Assembly: GCF_000716595.1 (NCBI RefSeq)
Contig: NZ_JNXC01000002.1
Span: 248,001-312,000, forward strand
Source: Saccharothrix sp. NRRL B-16314
GTDB lineage: Bacteria; Actinomycetota; Actinomycetes; Mycobacteriales; Pseudonocardiaceae
DNA: 64,000 nt
Direction of reading: 5' to 3'
Shown here piece by piece: positions 33,733-41,537 of the stretch. A model generated the notes under the pieces. That model saw only the letters and a list, made by a program, of their open reading frames with translations, was not told the DNA's origin and ran no database searches. A program made the position numbers and the translations under genes. Each line of letters opens with the position of its first letter. Positions within the stretch are counted from its first letter, which is position 1.

Positions 33733-34625
33733 AGGACCGCCACCTCCTCCCTCGACTGCCCGCTCTCGTGCCGCTGCACGAGTGCCATGTAGGTGTCCTC
33801 CAACGTGCTGCGCCGCACTTCCAGCTCGGAGATGCCGGTCTCGTGCTGGCGGAACAGGTCGCGCACGAACGCCGTCGCGTCGTCGGCCGTGTGCACGTGC
33901 CGCAGGCCGCCGTGCGTCCAGCGGACCTCGGACTTGCCCGCGACCTGGCGGCTGAGCTGGTCCGGGCTGCCGTCGGCGATGATCCGGCCGCCTGCGAGCA
34001 CCAGGATGCGGTCGGCCAGCTTCTCCGCCTCGGCCAGGTCGTGCGTGGTGAGCAGGATCGTCATGCCCTCCAGGTCGGCCAGCCGGTGCACCAGGTCGTG
34101 GAAGTCCCGGCGCGCGTGCGGGTCGAAACCGGCGGTCGGCTCGTCCAGGAACAGCAGCTCCGGCTTGCCGACGATGCCGATCGCCACGTCCAGCCGCCGC
34201 CGCTGGCCGCCGGAGAGCTTGCCGATCTTCTTGTGCGCGTGCTCGGTCAGGCCGACCGTCTCGATCAGCTCGTCGGTGTCGAACGGCCGCGACTGCCGGG
34301 GCGTGCTGTAGGGCGTGTAGTAGCGGCCGAGGTGGTGCAACAGCTCGCGCACCCTCCAGCGGCCGTGGTCGCGCCACGACTGGAGCACCACCCCGAGCTT
34401 GGCCCGCCAGGCCTCGTCACCCGTCGCCGGGTCGACGCCGAGCACCCGGACGTGGCCGTCGGAGGGCAGCCGGAAGCCCTCCAGGATCTCGATCGTGGTG
34501 GTCTTGCCCGCGCCGTTCGGCCCCAGCAGGGCCACCACCTCGCCGGGTGCCGCGGTGAAGTCGACCCCGTGCAGCACGTCCGTCGTGCCGTAGCGCATCC
34601 GCAGATCGCGCACCTCGATGACCAA
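33729..34625 (-). CDS. ABC transporter ATP-binding protein (DrrA-like)
   Basis: The 298-aa ATPase has all nucleotide-binding motifs: Walker A GPNGAGKTTT, signature LSGGQRRR, Walker B LLFLDEPTAGFD and switch TTHDLAEAE. The C-terminal extension is of the DrrA/CcmA drug-exporter kind. It starts with TTG after AGGTGAGGG. It heads the operon ATPase-permease-XRE and is divergent from the P450 gene. Confidence 0.93.
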   Translation of the reverse strand: MVIEVRDLRMRYGTTDVLHGVDFTAAPGEVVALLGPNGAGKTTTIEILEGFRLPSDGHVRVLGVDPATGDEAWRAKLGVVLQSWRDHGRWRVRELLHHLGRYYTPYSTPRQSRPFDTDELIETVGLTEHAHKKIGKLSGGQRRRLDVAIGIVGKPELLFLDEPTAGFDPHARRDFHDLVHRLADLEGMTILLTTHDLAEAEKLADRILVLAGGRIIADGSPDQLSRQVAGKSEVRWTHGGLRHVHTADDATAFVRDLFRQHETGISELEVRRSTLEDTYMALVQRHESGQSREEVAVL

Positions 34626-34666
34626 GGACCCTCACCTCCCCCTTGTCAGAGTTCTCGGTCATTTTG

Positions 34667-34680
34667 TAGCACATCTGCTA
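34667..34680. promoter_or_regulatory. Palindrome upstream of the ABC operon
   Basis: TAGCACATCTGCTA is a perfect 5-4-5 palindrome about 40 nt upstream of the ABC ATPase start. It is placed to overlap the operon promoter and is a candidate XRE site. Confidence 0.45.
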
Positions 34681-34718
34681 TCAGCCGTACTACCTCCGAT
34701 CATTGATGCCATATTTAC

Positions 34719-34734
34719 TTCACGGCTTCGTGAA
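34719..34734. promoter_or_regulatory. Palindrome in the ABC operon / P450 divergent region
   Basis: TTCACGGCTTCGTGAA is a perfect 6-4-6 palindrome about 52 nt before the P450 ATG, in a locally AT-richer stretch. It may control the P450-ferredoxin pair, the ABC operon or both. Confidence 0.55.
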
Positions 34735-34785
34735 TCTTCTGTACGTTGCGAAGGAGGTCCCTGAACGCACTGGGAGGTGTGCGAG

Positions 34786-35982
34786 ATGACCGAAACGATG
34801 TTTTCCGAGCTGCCGTCCGCGCGCAGCACGCCGTTCGACCCGCCCGCGGAGTTGGGGTTGCTCCGCGGCACGGCGCCGATCAGCCGGATGAAGTTCCCCG
34901 ACGGGCACCTGGGGTGGTTGGTGACCGGCTACGACCTCGCTCGCGAGGTGCACGCGGACCGGCGGTTCAGCAGCCGCTCCGAGCTGCACCACTCACCGCG
35001 ACTGGTCGCCGGTCAGCCGATGGGACAACGGCCGCCTGCCAAACCGGGGATGTTCATCGGGATGGACGCGCCGGACCACACGCGCTACCGGAAGCTGTTG
35101 ACCGGTCAGTTCACCGTGCGGCGGATGAACCTGCTGACACCGCGGATCGAGCGGATCGTGGCCGATCACCTGGCCGCGATGCGCGCCGCGGGCTCACCGG
35201 CGGACCTGGTGGCGGACTTCGCGCTGCCCGTGCCGTCGTTGGTGATCTGCGAACTGCTGGGGGTGCCTTACGAGCAACGCGAGTCGTTCCAGGCCGACAC
35301 GGCGAGGGCGCTGCGACTGGACTCCTCGTTCGAAGAGATCATGGCGGCGTTCGAGCGGTTGGAGGCGTTCGTGCTGCGGCTCGCGCAGAGCAAGCACGCC
35401 ACGCCGGGCGACGACATGCTGTCCGGGTTGATCGCCACCGGTGAGCTGACCGACGAGGAAGTCGCCAACATGGGGCTGCTACTCCTCATCGCCGGCCACG
35501 AGACCACGGCGAACATGCTCGGCATCGGCACGTTGCTGCTGTTGCAGCGCCCCGATCAGGTGGCCGCGTTGAGCGCAGACCCCTCGTTGGCGGACAACGC
35601 CGTCGAGGAGATGATGCGGTACCTGACGATCATCCAGTTCGGCACCATCCGGACCGCGCTGGAGGACGTCGAGATCGGCGGCCAGGTGATCCGGGCGGGC
35701 GAGTCGGTCTCGATCTCCGTGGCCGCCGCCAACCGGGACCCGGCGCGGTTCGAGCGGCCGGACGAGTTCGACATCCGCCGGCCGGCGTCCGGTCACCTCG
35801 GGTTCGGCCACGGGGTGCACCAGTGCCTCGGGCAGCAGTTGGCCCGGATCGAGATGCGCGTCGGGTACACCGCGTTGTTCCGGGAGTTCCCGAACCTTCG
35901 GCTCGCAGTGCCCGCGGCGGAGGTGCGGATGCGGGACGATATGGCGATCTACGGAGTGCACGAACTACCGGTGGAGTTCTAA
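34786..35982 (+). CDS. Cytochrome P450
   Basis: This 398-aa class I bacterial P450 has the I-helix oxygen motif AGHETT at 236-241, ExxR at 275-278 (EMMR), and the haem loop FGHGVHQCLGQQLAR with Cys347. The sequence style is CYP105/CYP107-like; the substrate is unknown. GGGAGGTG precedes the ATG. The ferredoxin gene follows on the next base, so its electron donor is co-produced. Confidence 0.95.
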   Translation: MTETMFSELPSARSTPFDPPAELGLLRGTAPISRMKFPDGHLGWLVTGYDLAREVHADRRFSSRSELHHSPRLVAGQPMGQRPPAKPGMFIGMDAPDHTRYRKLLTGQFTVRRMNLLTPRIERIVADHLAAMRAAGSPADLVADFALPVPSLVICELLGVPYEQRESFQADTARALRLDSSFEEIMAAFERLEAFVLRLAQSKHATPGDDMLSGLIATGELTDEEVANMGLLLLIAGHETTANMLGIGTLLLLQRPDQVAALSADPSLADNAVEEMMRYLTIIQFGTIRTALEDVEIGGQVIRAGESVSISVAAANRDPARFERPDEFDIRRPASGHLGFGHGVHQCLGQQLARIEMRVGYTALFREFPNLRLAVPAAEVRMRDDMAIYGVHELPVEF

Positions 35983-36177
35983 GTGAAGATCGAAGTGGAT
36001 CCGGACCTGTGCGCCGGGTCGGGCATGTGCGTGTTGACCGACCCGACGATGTTCGACCAGGACGAGGAGGACGGCACCGTCATCCTCCTGCAGCCGACGC
36101 CCGGCGCCGAGCAGGAGAAGAAGGCGCGGGACGCGGCGCACCTGTGTCCGGCCGGAGCCATCCGCGTGGTGGAGTGA
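35983..36177 (+). CDS. [3Fe-4S] ferredoxin partner of the P450
   Basis: The 64-aa ferredoxin has the three-cysteine pattern C-AGSGM-C near residue 10-16 and a distal CP in HLCPAGAI. The missing second-position Cys marks a 3Fe-4S cluster, typical of P450-linked ferredoxins. The GTG follows the P450 TAA with no gap. Confidence 0.95.
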   Translation: MKIEVDPDLCAGSGMCVLTDPTMFDQDEEDGTVILLQPTPGAEQEKKARDAAHLCPAGAIRVVE

Positions 36178-36183
36178 CGTGAG

Positions 36184-36215
36184 CTGCCGGGGCCGTCTTC
36201 GGGCGGTCCCGGCAG
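36184..36215 (+). terminator. Hairpin terminator after the P450-ferredoxin genes
   Basis: CTGCCGGG...CCCGGCAG forms an 8-bp outer stem plus a 3-bp CCG/CGG inner stem after one-base mismatches. It begins 6 nt after the ferredoxin stop. Confidence 0.7.
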
Positions 36216-36257
36216 TGCTCGTTCCCCGGCCTTCCTCGGTGTGCGGCGCTCCGGGCG

Positions 36258-36605
36258 CTACAGCGCGAGGTGGATGCGCAGGGCTTCGTCCAACTGCTTG
36301 AGCACCGCGGGCGGCAGGCCGCCGATCCGGGCGCGGAGCCTGGCCGCGGCGACCGTGCGCACCTGCTCGGCCTGCGCCTTGGAGTCCGCGCCGAGCCCGC
36401 AGTCCTTGGCGGGCAGCAACACCTGGAACGGGTACACCTTCGCGGTGTTGGAGGTGATGGGCACGACCGTCACCACACCCCGGCCGCCCCGCCCGGCGAC
36501 CCGGTTCGCCGCGTCGTTGCTCACGACCACGGCCGGGCGGATCTTGTTCGCCTCGGCGCCGAGCGACGGTTCGAGGTCGACCCAGTAGATGTCACCGCGG
36601 CGCAT
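36258..36605 (-). CDS. mazF: MazF/PemK-type endoribonuclease toxin
   Basis: This 115-aa toxin has the MazF core MRRGDIYWVDLEPSLGAEANKIRPAVVVSND, VVTVVPITSN and the C-terminal AEQVRTVAAARLRARIG. It cleaves mRNA when free of antitoxin. The ATG at 36605 is preferred; an in-frame GTG at 36614 is possible. It overlaps the antitoxin gene by 14 nt, the usual coupled arrangement. Confidence 0.92.
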   Translation of the reverse strand: MRRGDIYWVDLEPSLGAEANKIRPAVVVSNDAANRVAGRGGRGVVTVVPITSNTAKVYPFQVLLPAKDCGLGADSKAQAEQVRTVAAARLRARIGGLPPAVLKQLDEALRIHLAL

Positions 36606-36822
36606 CGCGCACACCGTCCAGCGCGGTCACGTCCCACATGTCGGCGTCTCCCCCGGCTTCCCACTCTTCCCACGCGCTCGCGTAGGCGTTCTCCAGGCCC
36701 GCCTCACGCAACAGCGTGATCGCCTGGTGGATCACCGACGATCGTGACGCGCTGTGGTGTTGCCTAAGGTAGCGATCAACGAACTCTACGTCCTCCTCCG
36801 GGAGGCTCACACTGATTTTCAT
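36592..36822 (-). CDS. mazE: MazE-type ribbon-helix-helix antitoxin
   Basis: The 76-aa protein has an N-terminal RHH DNA-binding fold (MKISVSLPEEDVEFVDRYL...SRSSVIHQAITLLREAGL) and an acidic, Trp-rich C-terminal tail (YASAWEEWEAGGDADMWDVTALDG) that would plug MazF. It precedes mazF, as expected. TAGCAT lies 7 nt before the ATG, suggesting a leaderless transcript. Confidence 0.92.
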   Translation of the reverse strand: MKISVSLPEEDVEFVDRYLRQHHSASRSSVIHQAITLLREAGLENAYASAWEEWEAGGDADMWDVTALDGVRDAPR

Positions 36823-36838
36823 ACCAGCGATGCTACCT

Positions 36839-36851
36839 CCGGTACTACCGG
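36839..36851. promoter_or_regulatory. Palindrome in the mazEF promoter, candidate MazE operator
   Basis: CCGGTACTACCGG is a perfect 6-1-6 palindrome flanked by two copies of GCTACCTCCG. It is about 17 nt upstream of the mazE ATG and overlaps the stop codon of the adjacent glycosyltransferase gene. Confidence 0.6.
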
Positions 36852-38701
36852 GCAGCTACCTCCGCCAGGCCGCTTCGCCGCGCGGTCTGCCACTTCAGCG
36901 GTGTCCCGTGCAACGCCTTGACCAGCGACTGGACCACCACGATGTACGTCAACTGCCGGTACACCAACTGCTGGAGCGGGTACGCCCAGAGCGACTTGAG
37001 CGACTCGCCGTCGAGCCGGAGCGCGTACCCGGCGCTCGCCGTCTGCACAGCCAGGAACGCGGTCCAGATCACCAGCGCCCACGGCGCGTCCGCCACGAAC
37101 GCCCCGTACAGCACGTACACGTCGAGCACGGGCGCCAGCACCGGCAGCACGACGTGGAAGACGAGCAGGTACAGCAGGCCGAACCGACCCATCCGGCCGT
37201 CCTCGCGCAGCGCGCGCCGGTGCTTCCACATCGACTGGGACGTGCCGTACGACCACCGGTACCGCTGCTTGTAGAGCCCGCGCACGCCCGTCGGCACTTC
37301 GGTCCACGCGCGCGCCGCCGGTTCGTACACCACCCGCCACCCGGCGCGGGTGATCGCCATCGTCAGGTCGGTGTCCTCGGCCAGCGTGTCGGCGCTGATC
37401 CCGCCGACCTCGTCCACCGCCTCCCGGCGGAACGCGCCGATCGCGCCCGGGATGGTCGGGATGCACTCCAGCGCGTTGAGGATCTGCCGGTCCAGGTTCG
37501 ATCCCGCGCAGTACTCCAGGTGCTGCCACCGGCCCAGCAGGCCGTTCCGGTTGGCGACCTTGACGTTGCCCGACACCGCTCCGACACCCGTGTCGCCGAG
37601 CGGGCGCACCACCTTGGACACGGTGTCCGGCTCGAACACCGTGTCGCCGTCCACCAGCACCAACGCGTCGTGCCGGGCCAGCGCGATGCCCGCGTTGAGG
37701 GCGGCGAACTTGCCCCGGTTCGGCTGGCGCACCACCCGCACGCCCGGCAGCCCCAGCGCTTCGACCACTTCGGCCGTGCCGTCGGTCGAGCCGTCGTCGA
37801 CCACGACCACCTCCACCTCGGCGGGGTGCTCGGAATCCGCGATCGACCGGACGGCGGCGGCGATGTTCGCGGCCTCGTTGTAGGCGGGGACGACCACCGA
37901 CACCGGGGGTGCGTGCGGCTTCACCTCGATCACCCGGTGCAGGCGGCGTGCGGTGTGGGCCAACCCCAGCTGCATCAGGGTGCGGAGCATCGCGAACACG
38001 GCGACGATCGCGCAGATGACGTTCAGGAGCGTGGCCAGCTCGTCGCCGTGGTGCTGCGCCCAGGCCTGGGCCGCGCCGGTCACCCGTGCGCCGAAGCCGG
38101 CGTCGGTCATCGCGGCGCTCCGGCCGGTCGCGGTCGTGAGGGTGGTGAAGCGGCGGTCGGGCAGTTCGTCGGCGAGCAGGCCGATCACGCCGGGAGTGGT
38201 GCTGGCCTCGTGCAGCCGGATGACGTGGTCGGGATCGTTCGCGGCGTCGGCGATGGCCTTGGTGTCGTAGTGGTGCAGGTCCGGCGTGTCGGGATCGGGC
38301 TCGCCCAGTCCGGTGTGGACGTTCGCGGCGGCGGCCACGGCGTTCCGCGCGAACGCCGTGCCCAACGTGGTCGCCTCACCCGTGCGGAACCCGGAGACGC
38401 CGACCTCATGCCCCTCCTCGACCATCCGCCGGACCAGGTCGGGGTGCTCGTTGACCTGGGCGCCGACCACGAAGAACGTCGCCCGCAGACCGCGTTCGGC
38501 GAGGGCGTCGAGCACCCGCGGCGTCCACCTCGGGTGCGGTCCGCCGTGGAGCACCAGCGCGACCGTTCCCCGGACCACCGGTTCGGCGGTGACGTCGGCT
38601 CTCGCGGGCTCGTCGGGCAGGGACGTGGCGTAGGCGTGGAAGCTCAAGGCGCCCATCAGCAAGCCGAGCCCCAGCAGCAGGGAAACCCAGTGTGCCCTCA
38701 C
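36845..38701 (-). CDS. GT2 processive glycosyltransferase fused to a degenerate polysaccharide-deacetylase domain
   Basis: The 618-aa membrane protein has an N-terminal signal/anchor, then a NodB-like domain (about 40-200) in which the metal motif TFDDGP is VLHGGP (50-55) and the HxxxH motif is replaced by VGVSGF (100-105), so deacetylase activity should be lost. The C-terminal GT2 half is intact: VVVDDGSTDGT, LVDGDTVFEP, LAEDTDLT and the product-binding QRYRW, followed by helices. It resembles hyaluronan/cellulose-type synthases and probably makes a cell-surface polysaccharide. The GTG overlaps the upstream small gene's stop. Confidence 0.88.
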   Translation of the reverse strand: MRAHWVSLLLGLGLLMGALSFHAYATSLPDEPARADVTAEPVVRGTVALVLHGGPHPRWTPRVLDALAERGLRATFFVVGAQVNEHPDLVRRMVEEGHEVGVSGFRTGEATTLGTAFARNAVAAAANVHTGLGEPDPDTPDLHHYDTKAIADAANDPDHVIRLHEASTTPGVIGLLADELPDRRFTTLTTATGRSAAMTDAGFGARVTGAAQAWAQHHGDELATLLNVICAIVAVFAMLRTLMQLGLAHTARRLHRVIEVKPHAPPVSVVVPAYNEAANIAAAVRSIADSEHPAEVEVVVVDDGSTDGTAEVVEALGLPGVRVVRQPNRGKFAALNAGIALARHDALVLVDGDTVFEPDTVSKVVRPLGDTGVGAVSGNVKVANRNGLLGRWQHLEYCAGSNLDRQILNALECIPTIPGAIGAFRREAVDEVGGISADTLAEDTDLTMAITRAGWRVVYEPAARAWTEVPTGVRGLYKQRYRWSYGTSQSMWKHRRALREDGRMGRFGLLYLLVFHVVLPVLAPVLDVYVLYGAFVADAPWALVIWTAFLAVQTASAGYALRLDGESLKSLWAYPLQQLVYRQLTYIVVVQSLVKALHGTPLKWQTARRSGLAEVAAR

Positions 38702-38835
38702 GTGACGTGCGGCAGGACGGTCGTCGTGATCAACGCTGACAGGCCGAACAACGACGCCGCCAACGCGATGCTCACCGCCCGCACCAGTCCACGGCGTCTT
38801 CCCGTTCGATCTACGAAGACCTGTTCCCCCACCAC
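38698..38835 (-). CDS. 45-aa single-helix membrane protein
   Basis: A short basic N-terminus (VFVDRTGRRRGLVRAV) precedes one transmembrane helix (SIALAASLFGLSALITTTVL). It overlaps the gene upstream by 25 nt and the GT2 gene downstream by four, so it sits inside a coupled operon. A GGGGGGAAC stretch before the GTG may act as the ribosome site. It may be a small accessory subunit of the glycosyltransferase. Confidence 0.6.
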   Translation of the reverse strand: MVGEQVFVDRTGRRRGLVRAVSIALAASLFGLSALITTTVLPHVT

Positions 38836-39188
38836 GTTCCCCCCAGCCTCGCCGCCACGACCAGCAGCCCCACGCCGACGCCCACCGCGAGGTGGGGGAA
38901 CGCGCGGACCACAGGCGGCGCGACGAGAATCGTCAACTCCCCCAAGGACTTGCCCTGCAACGCCGCAACACCCGCCACGAGTCCCGCGTACAACAACGGG
39001 GGCGCCGGCACCACGGTCCACCACCCGATCGGCCGCACCATCGCGGCGGCGAGCAACGCACCGGACACCACAAGGACGCCGAAGACGAGGCCAGGTTGCC
39101 CGCCGTCCAGGCGATGTGCGACGGCGGTGAAAACGGCCGACACGGCGAGTGCGGCCAAGCTCGGCAGATGAGCCATGCGGTCTGCCAC
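38811..39188 (-). CDS. Small polytopic membrane protein (DUF6542-like?)
   Basis: The 125-aa protein has about four helices (LAALAVSAVFTAVAHRL, LVFGVLVVSGALLAAAMV, WWTVVPAPPLLYAGLVAGVAAL, AVGVGVGLLVVAARL). The layout reminds me of DUF6542 proteins, without certainty. GTG at 39188 or ATG at 39176. It heads the operon leading to the GT2 gene and is divergent from the LCP gene, so a cell-envelope role is likely. Confidence 0.65.
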   Translation of the reverse strand: MADRMAHLPSLAALAVSAVFTAVAHRLDGGQPGLVFGVLVVSGALLAAAMVRPIGWWTVVPAPPLLYAGLVAGVAALQGKSLGELTILVAPPVVRAFPHLAVGVGVGLLVVAARLGGTWWGNRSS

Positions 39189-39243
39189 TTCGTGCCCCCC
39201 AGCATCTGAATGGATCTATGTTGAGGACGCGAGGGGGTACTCG

Positions 39244-40299
39244 ATGTTGAGTCGGGCTTTGACGGGCGTGGTGCGGAGCACATGGGTGTTGCTGTCGGTG
39301 GGGGTGCTGGTGGCGGCGGGGGTCGCCTGGACCACCTACCAGGATGTGGACACGGGGGTGCGGCGGTCGCTGGCGGTGCGGGCGGACGACGTGAAGTCGA
39401 CGTCCGGGGTGAACGTGTTGGTGATGGGTCTGACGACGCGGCGGGACCTCGACGGCGGAGCGCCGCCGGACGAGGTGCTGGAGGCGCTGCACGCCGGTGA
39501 CGTGGACCGGGGCGGGTACAACGCGAACACGTTGATCCTGCTGCACGTCCCATCCGACGGGTCCGCGGCAGTCGCGCTGTCCCTGCCGCGAGACAACTAC
39601 GCGCCGCTGCTCGGCATAGCCGGTGGGCCGCAGCACGGGAAGGTGAAGGAGGCGTACGGGCGGGCGAAGGAGGCGGAGGAGCGGCGGCTCGCTTCCGAGG
39701 ACGTGCGACGGGACCCGGCGGAGATCGAGTGGCTGGGGCGTGAGGCGGGGCGTCGGGCGCAGGTGGAGACCGTGCGGTCGTTGCTCGGGGTGCCGGTGGA
39801 CCACATCGCCGAGGTGAGCCTGGTCGGGTTCTACCGGTTGGCGGAGGCGCTGGGCGGGGTGGAGGTGTGCTTGAACGCGGCGACGTTCGACGAGTACTCG
39901 GGCGCGGACTTCCCGGCGGGCAGGCAACACCTGACGGCCGCGCAGGCGATGGCGTTCGTCCGCCAACGGCACGGCCTGCCCAACTCCGACCTGGACCGCG
40001 TGCGTCGTCAGCAGGCGTTCATCAGTGCGGTGATGCACCGGATCCGTTCCGAGGGCCTCAACGCCCTGGGGCCGTTGGCGGAAGTCGCCAAGCAGTACGT
40101 GGTCCTCTCGGCCGACTGGGACGTCCTCTCGATGGCACAAGGAACCACGGGCATCCGCTTCCACACCCTGCCCCTGGAGAACGATCCGGCAGCAGACGCC
40201 CAGCCGACCATCCGCGCCGCCGTGACCGCCGCCCTGACCCCACCCGTCGGAACCTCGGGCGCCGGAACCCAACCGTCCCCCATCCCGTGCGTGGACTGA
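39244..40299 (+). CDS. LCP-family (LytR-CpsA-Psr) cell-wall polymer ligase
   Basis: A 351-aa type II membrane protein: N-terminal helix STWVLLSVGVLVAAGVAWTTY, then an extracellular LCP domain with VNVLVMGL, the Arg/Asp-rich NANTLILLHVPSDGSAAVALSLPRDNY, and later GQHLTAAQAMAFVRQRHGLPNSDLDRVRRQQ-like segments (here AGRQHLTAAQ). LCP enzymes attach lipid-linked glycopolymers to peptidoglycan or arabinogalactan. The ATG at 39244 fits the domain start. Its neighbour is a GT2 operon, so the two loci may make and attach the same polymer. Confidence 0.9.
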   Translation: MLSRALTGVVRSTWVLLSVGVLVAAGVAWTTYQDVDTGVRRSLAVRADDVKSTSGVNVLVMGLTTRRDLDGGAPPDEVLEALHAGDVDRGGYNANTLILLHVPSDGSAAVALSLPRDNYAPLLGIAGGPQHGKVKEAYGRAKEAEERRLASEDVRRDPAEIEWLGREAGRRAQVETVRSLLGVPVDHIAEVSLVGFYRLAEALGGVEVCLNAATFDEYSGADFPAGRQHLTAAQAMAFVRQRHGLPNSDLDRVRRQQAFISAVMHRIRSEGLNALGPLAEVAKQYVVLSADWDVLSMAQGTTGIRFHTLPLENDPAADAQPTIRAAVTAALTPPVGTSGAGTQPSPIPCVD

Positions 40300-40381
40300 G
40301 GGCAGAGGTCATGGCCGGTGAGCGGTTCGGCAATTTCGCCATCCAAGTCATGGTGCCGGTCGCTCATTCGCGACGCTTTCG

Positions 40382-40834
40382 TCAGCTGGATGGCGGCAGC
40401 GCAAACCACCGGCACTGCTCGACCACCCGAAGTTCGCCGCAGGCAGCAAGTTGTGCGCACGCAGCATTGAGTTCCTCGTTCGCCGGAGAGGGGTGCCCAC
40501 CGCTGGAAAGGAAAGCTTTGATCCGCCAGGCGTCGAAAGCCTCTACCACGCGGGCGGGACGGTCGGGATCGGCAACCAGGTCGACGTCCACCTCCCGACC
40601 ACGCTCATCGGTCATGCGGCAGCCCACCCCATGAACCGAGTACTCGATGCCGCCGGCCGTTCGTCCCTCGCGGGCCATCGTCCCTTGAGAACGCACCGCG
40701 AACAGGATGTCCTGCACACCGGCCAAGCCGGGAAGATCCGCGAACAGCCGCGTCCGGATTTCGCGAAGCGCCACGACATAGCGCCGAACGGCATCAACAG
40801 CCGGCGAGGAGAACTCGTTCACGCCGGCAATCAT
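40382..40834 (-). CDS. Uncharacterised protein (DUF6896-like?)
   Basis: The 150-aa soluble protein has a central GIEYSVHGVGCRMTDERGREVDVDLVADPDRPARVVEAFDAWRIKAFL. The HGxGC motif recalls DUF6896, a family of unknown function often near polymorphic-toxin immunity genes; this link is from memory only. ATG at 40834 (GTG 40849 possible). It adjoins the decayed Rep gene and may have arrived with that element. Confidence 0.6.
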   Translation of the reverse strand: MIAGVNEFSSPAVDAVRRYVVALREIRTRLFADLPGLAGVQDILFAVRSQGTMAREGRTAGGIEYSVHGVGCRMTDERGREVDVDLVADPDRPARVVEAFDAWRIKAFLSSGGHPSPANEELNAACAQLAACGELRVVEQCRWFALPPSS

Positions 40835-40849
40835 GTCGAGCGGCTCCAC

Positions 40850-41450
40850 TGGAACCCGCCAACCGCATCGCCCACCGGCTGCGCCGTGCCGACCACCGGG
40901 ACTGGCGCGACGAGGTCACCGGCATCGGCGGCTGTGGCCAACCGATCCGGATGACGGGTCCGGCCACCTGCACCCTGCTCGACTGGCACGGCGGGGACGT
41001 GTTCATCCCCTGCGGCAACCGCCGCGAGTCCGTCTGCCCGTCCTGCTCTGGCCGGTACGCCGCCGACGCCAACCACCTGATGCACGCCGGGGTTGGCCGG
41101 CGGCTCCAAGGGCGTCCCCGCCTCGGTGACAGAGAAGCCTCGCGTGTTCGCCACGCTCACCGCCCCGTCGTTCGGCCCGGTGCACAACCGACGCGCCACA
41201 AACCGCGGGAAGGTCCTGCCCTGCGCGTGCGGCACCTGGCACTACCTCGACGATCCCGCCACCTGTGACAGGCCAACGCCAGTGGGCTGTGGCACCGCTT
41301 CGTCACCACGCTCAAGCGGGAGCTGATGAAAGCTGCCTGGCTCCCCGGTACACGAGTTCAAGCACCACGCTCGGCTCCCGTACGCCATCGTCGCCAAGTA
41401 CCAGCGACGCACTTCCACGCCGTCGTCAACCCGGACGGACCGGGCAGCGT
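40850..41450 (+). pseudogene. Decayed actinomycete replication initiator (RepSA/pSAM2-type)
   Basis: Fragments of one protein appear in order but in alternating frames. Frame 1 (to about 41091) has GGCGQPIRMTG and CGNRRESVCPSCSGRYAAD. Frame 2 (41093-41268) has GGSKGVPASVTEKPRVFATL then TAPSFGPVHNRR. Frame 1 again (41269) has QANASGLWHRFVTTLKREL; frame 2 (41351) has EFKHHARLPYAIVAKYQRR; frame 1 (41410) has HFHAVVNPDGPG, the HUH-type rolling-circle motif. At least four frameshifts are needed, so it is dead. It is typical of AICE/plasmid Rep genes and lies at the 3' end of a tRNA gene. Confidence 0.85.
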
Positions 41451-41537
41451 GAGCGAGCTCTTGGAAGATGAAAATGGACAACCACCTGGGCGGATGATCT
41501 ACAGTGGATCTTGTAAGCAGCGTTTCCACTGGTCAGC

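Noticed and set aside
28154..35982. NOS plus P450 read as a thaxtomin-like nitration cluster
   Set aside because: The genes are 5.5 kb apart with unrelated operons between, no NRPS genes are present, and the P450 has a dedicated ferredoxin and generic CYP105/107 style.
38698..40272. 524-codon minus-strand frame opposite the LCP gene
   Set aside because: Its bulk is antisense to the LCP coding region and has no protein-like composition. Only the last 45 codons (from 38835) look real and are annotated.
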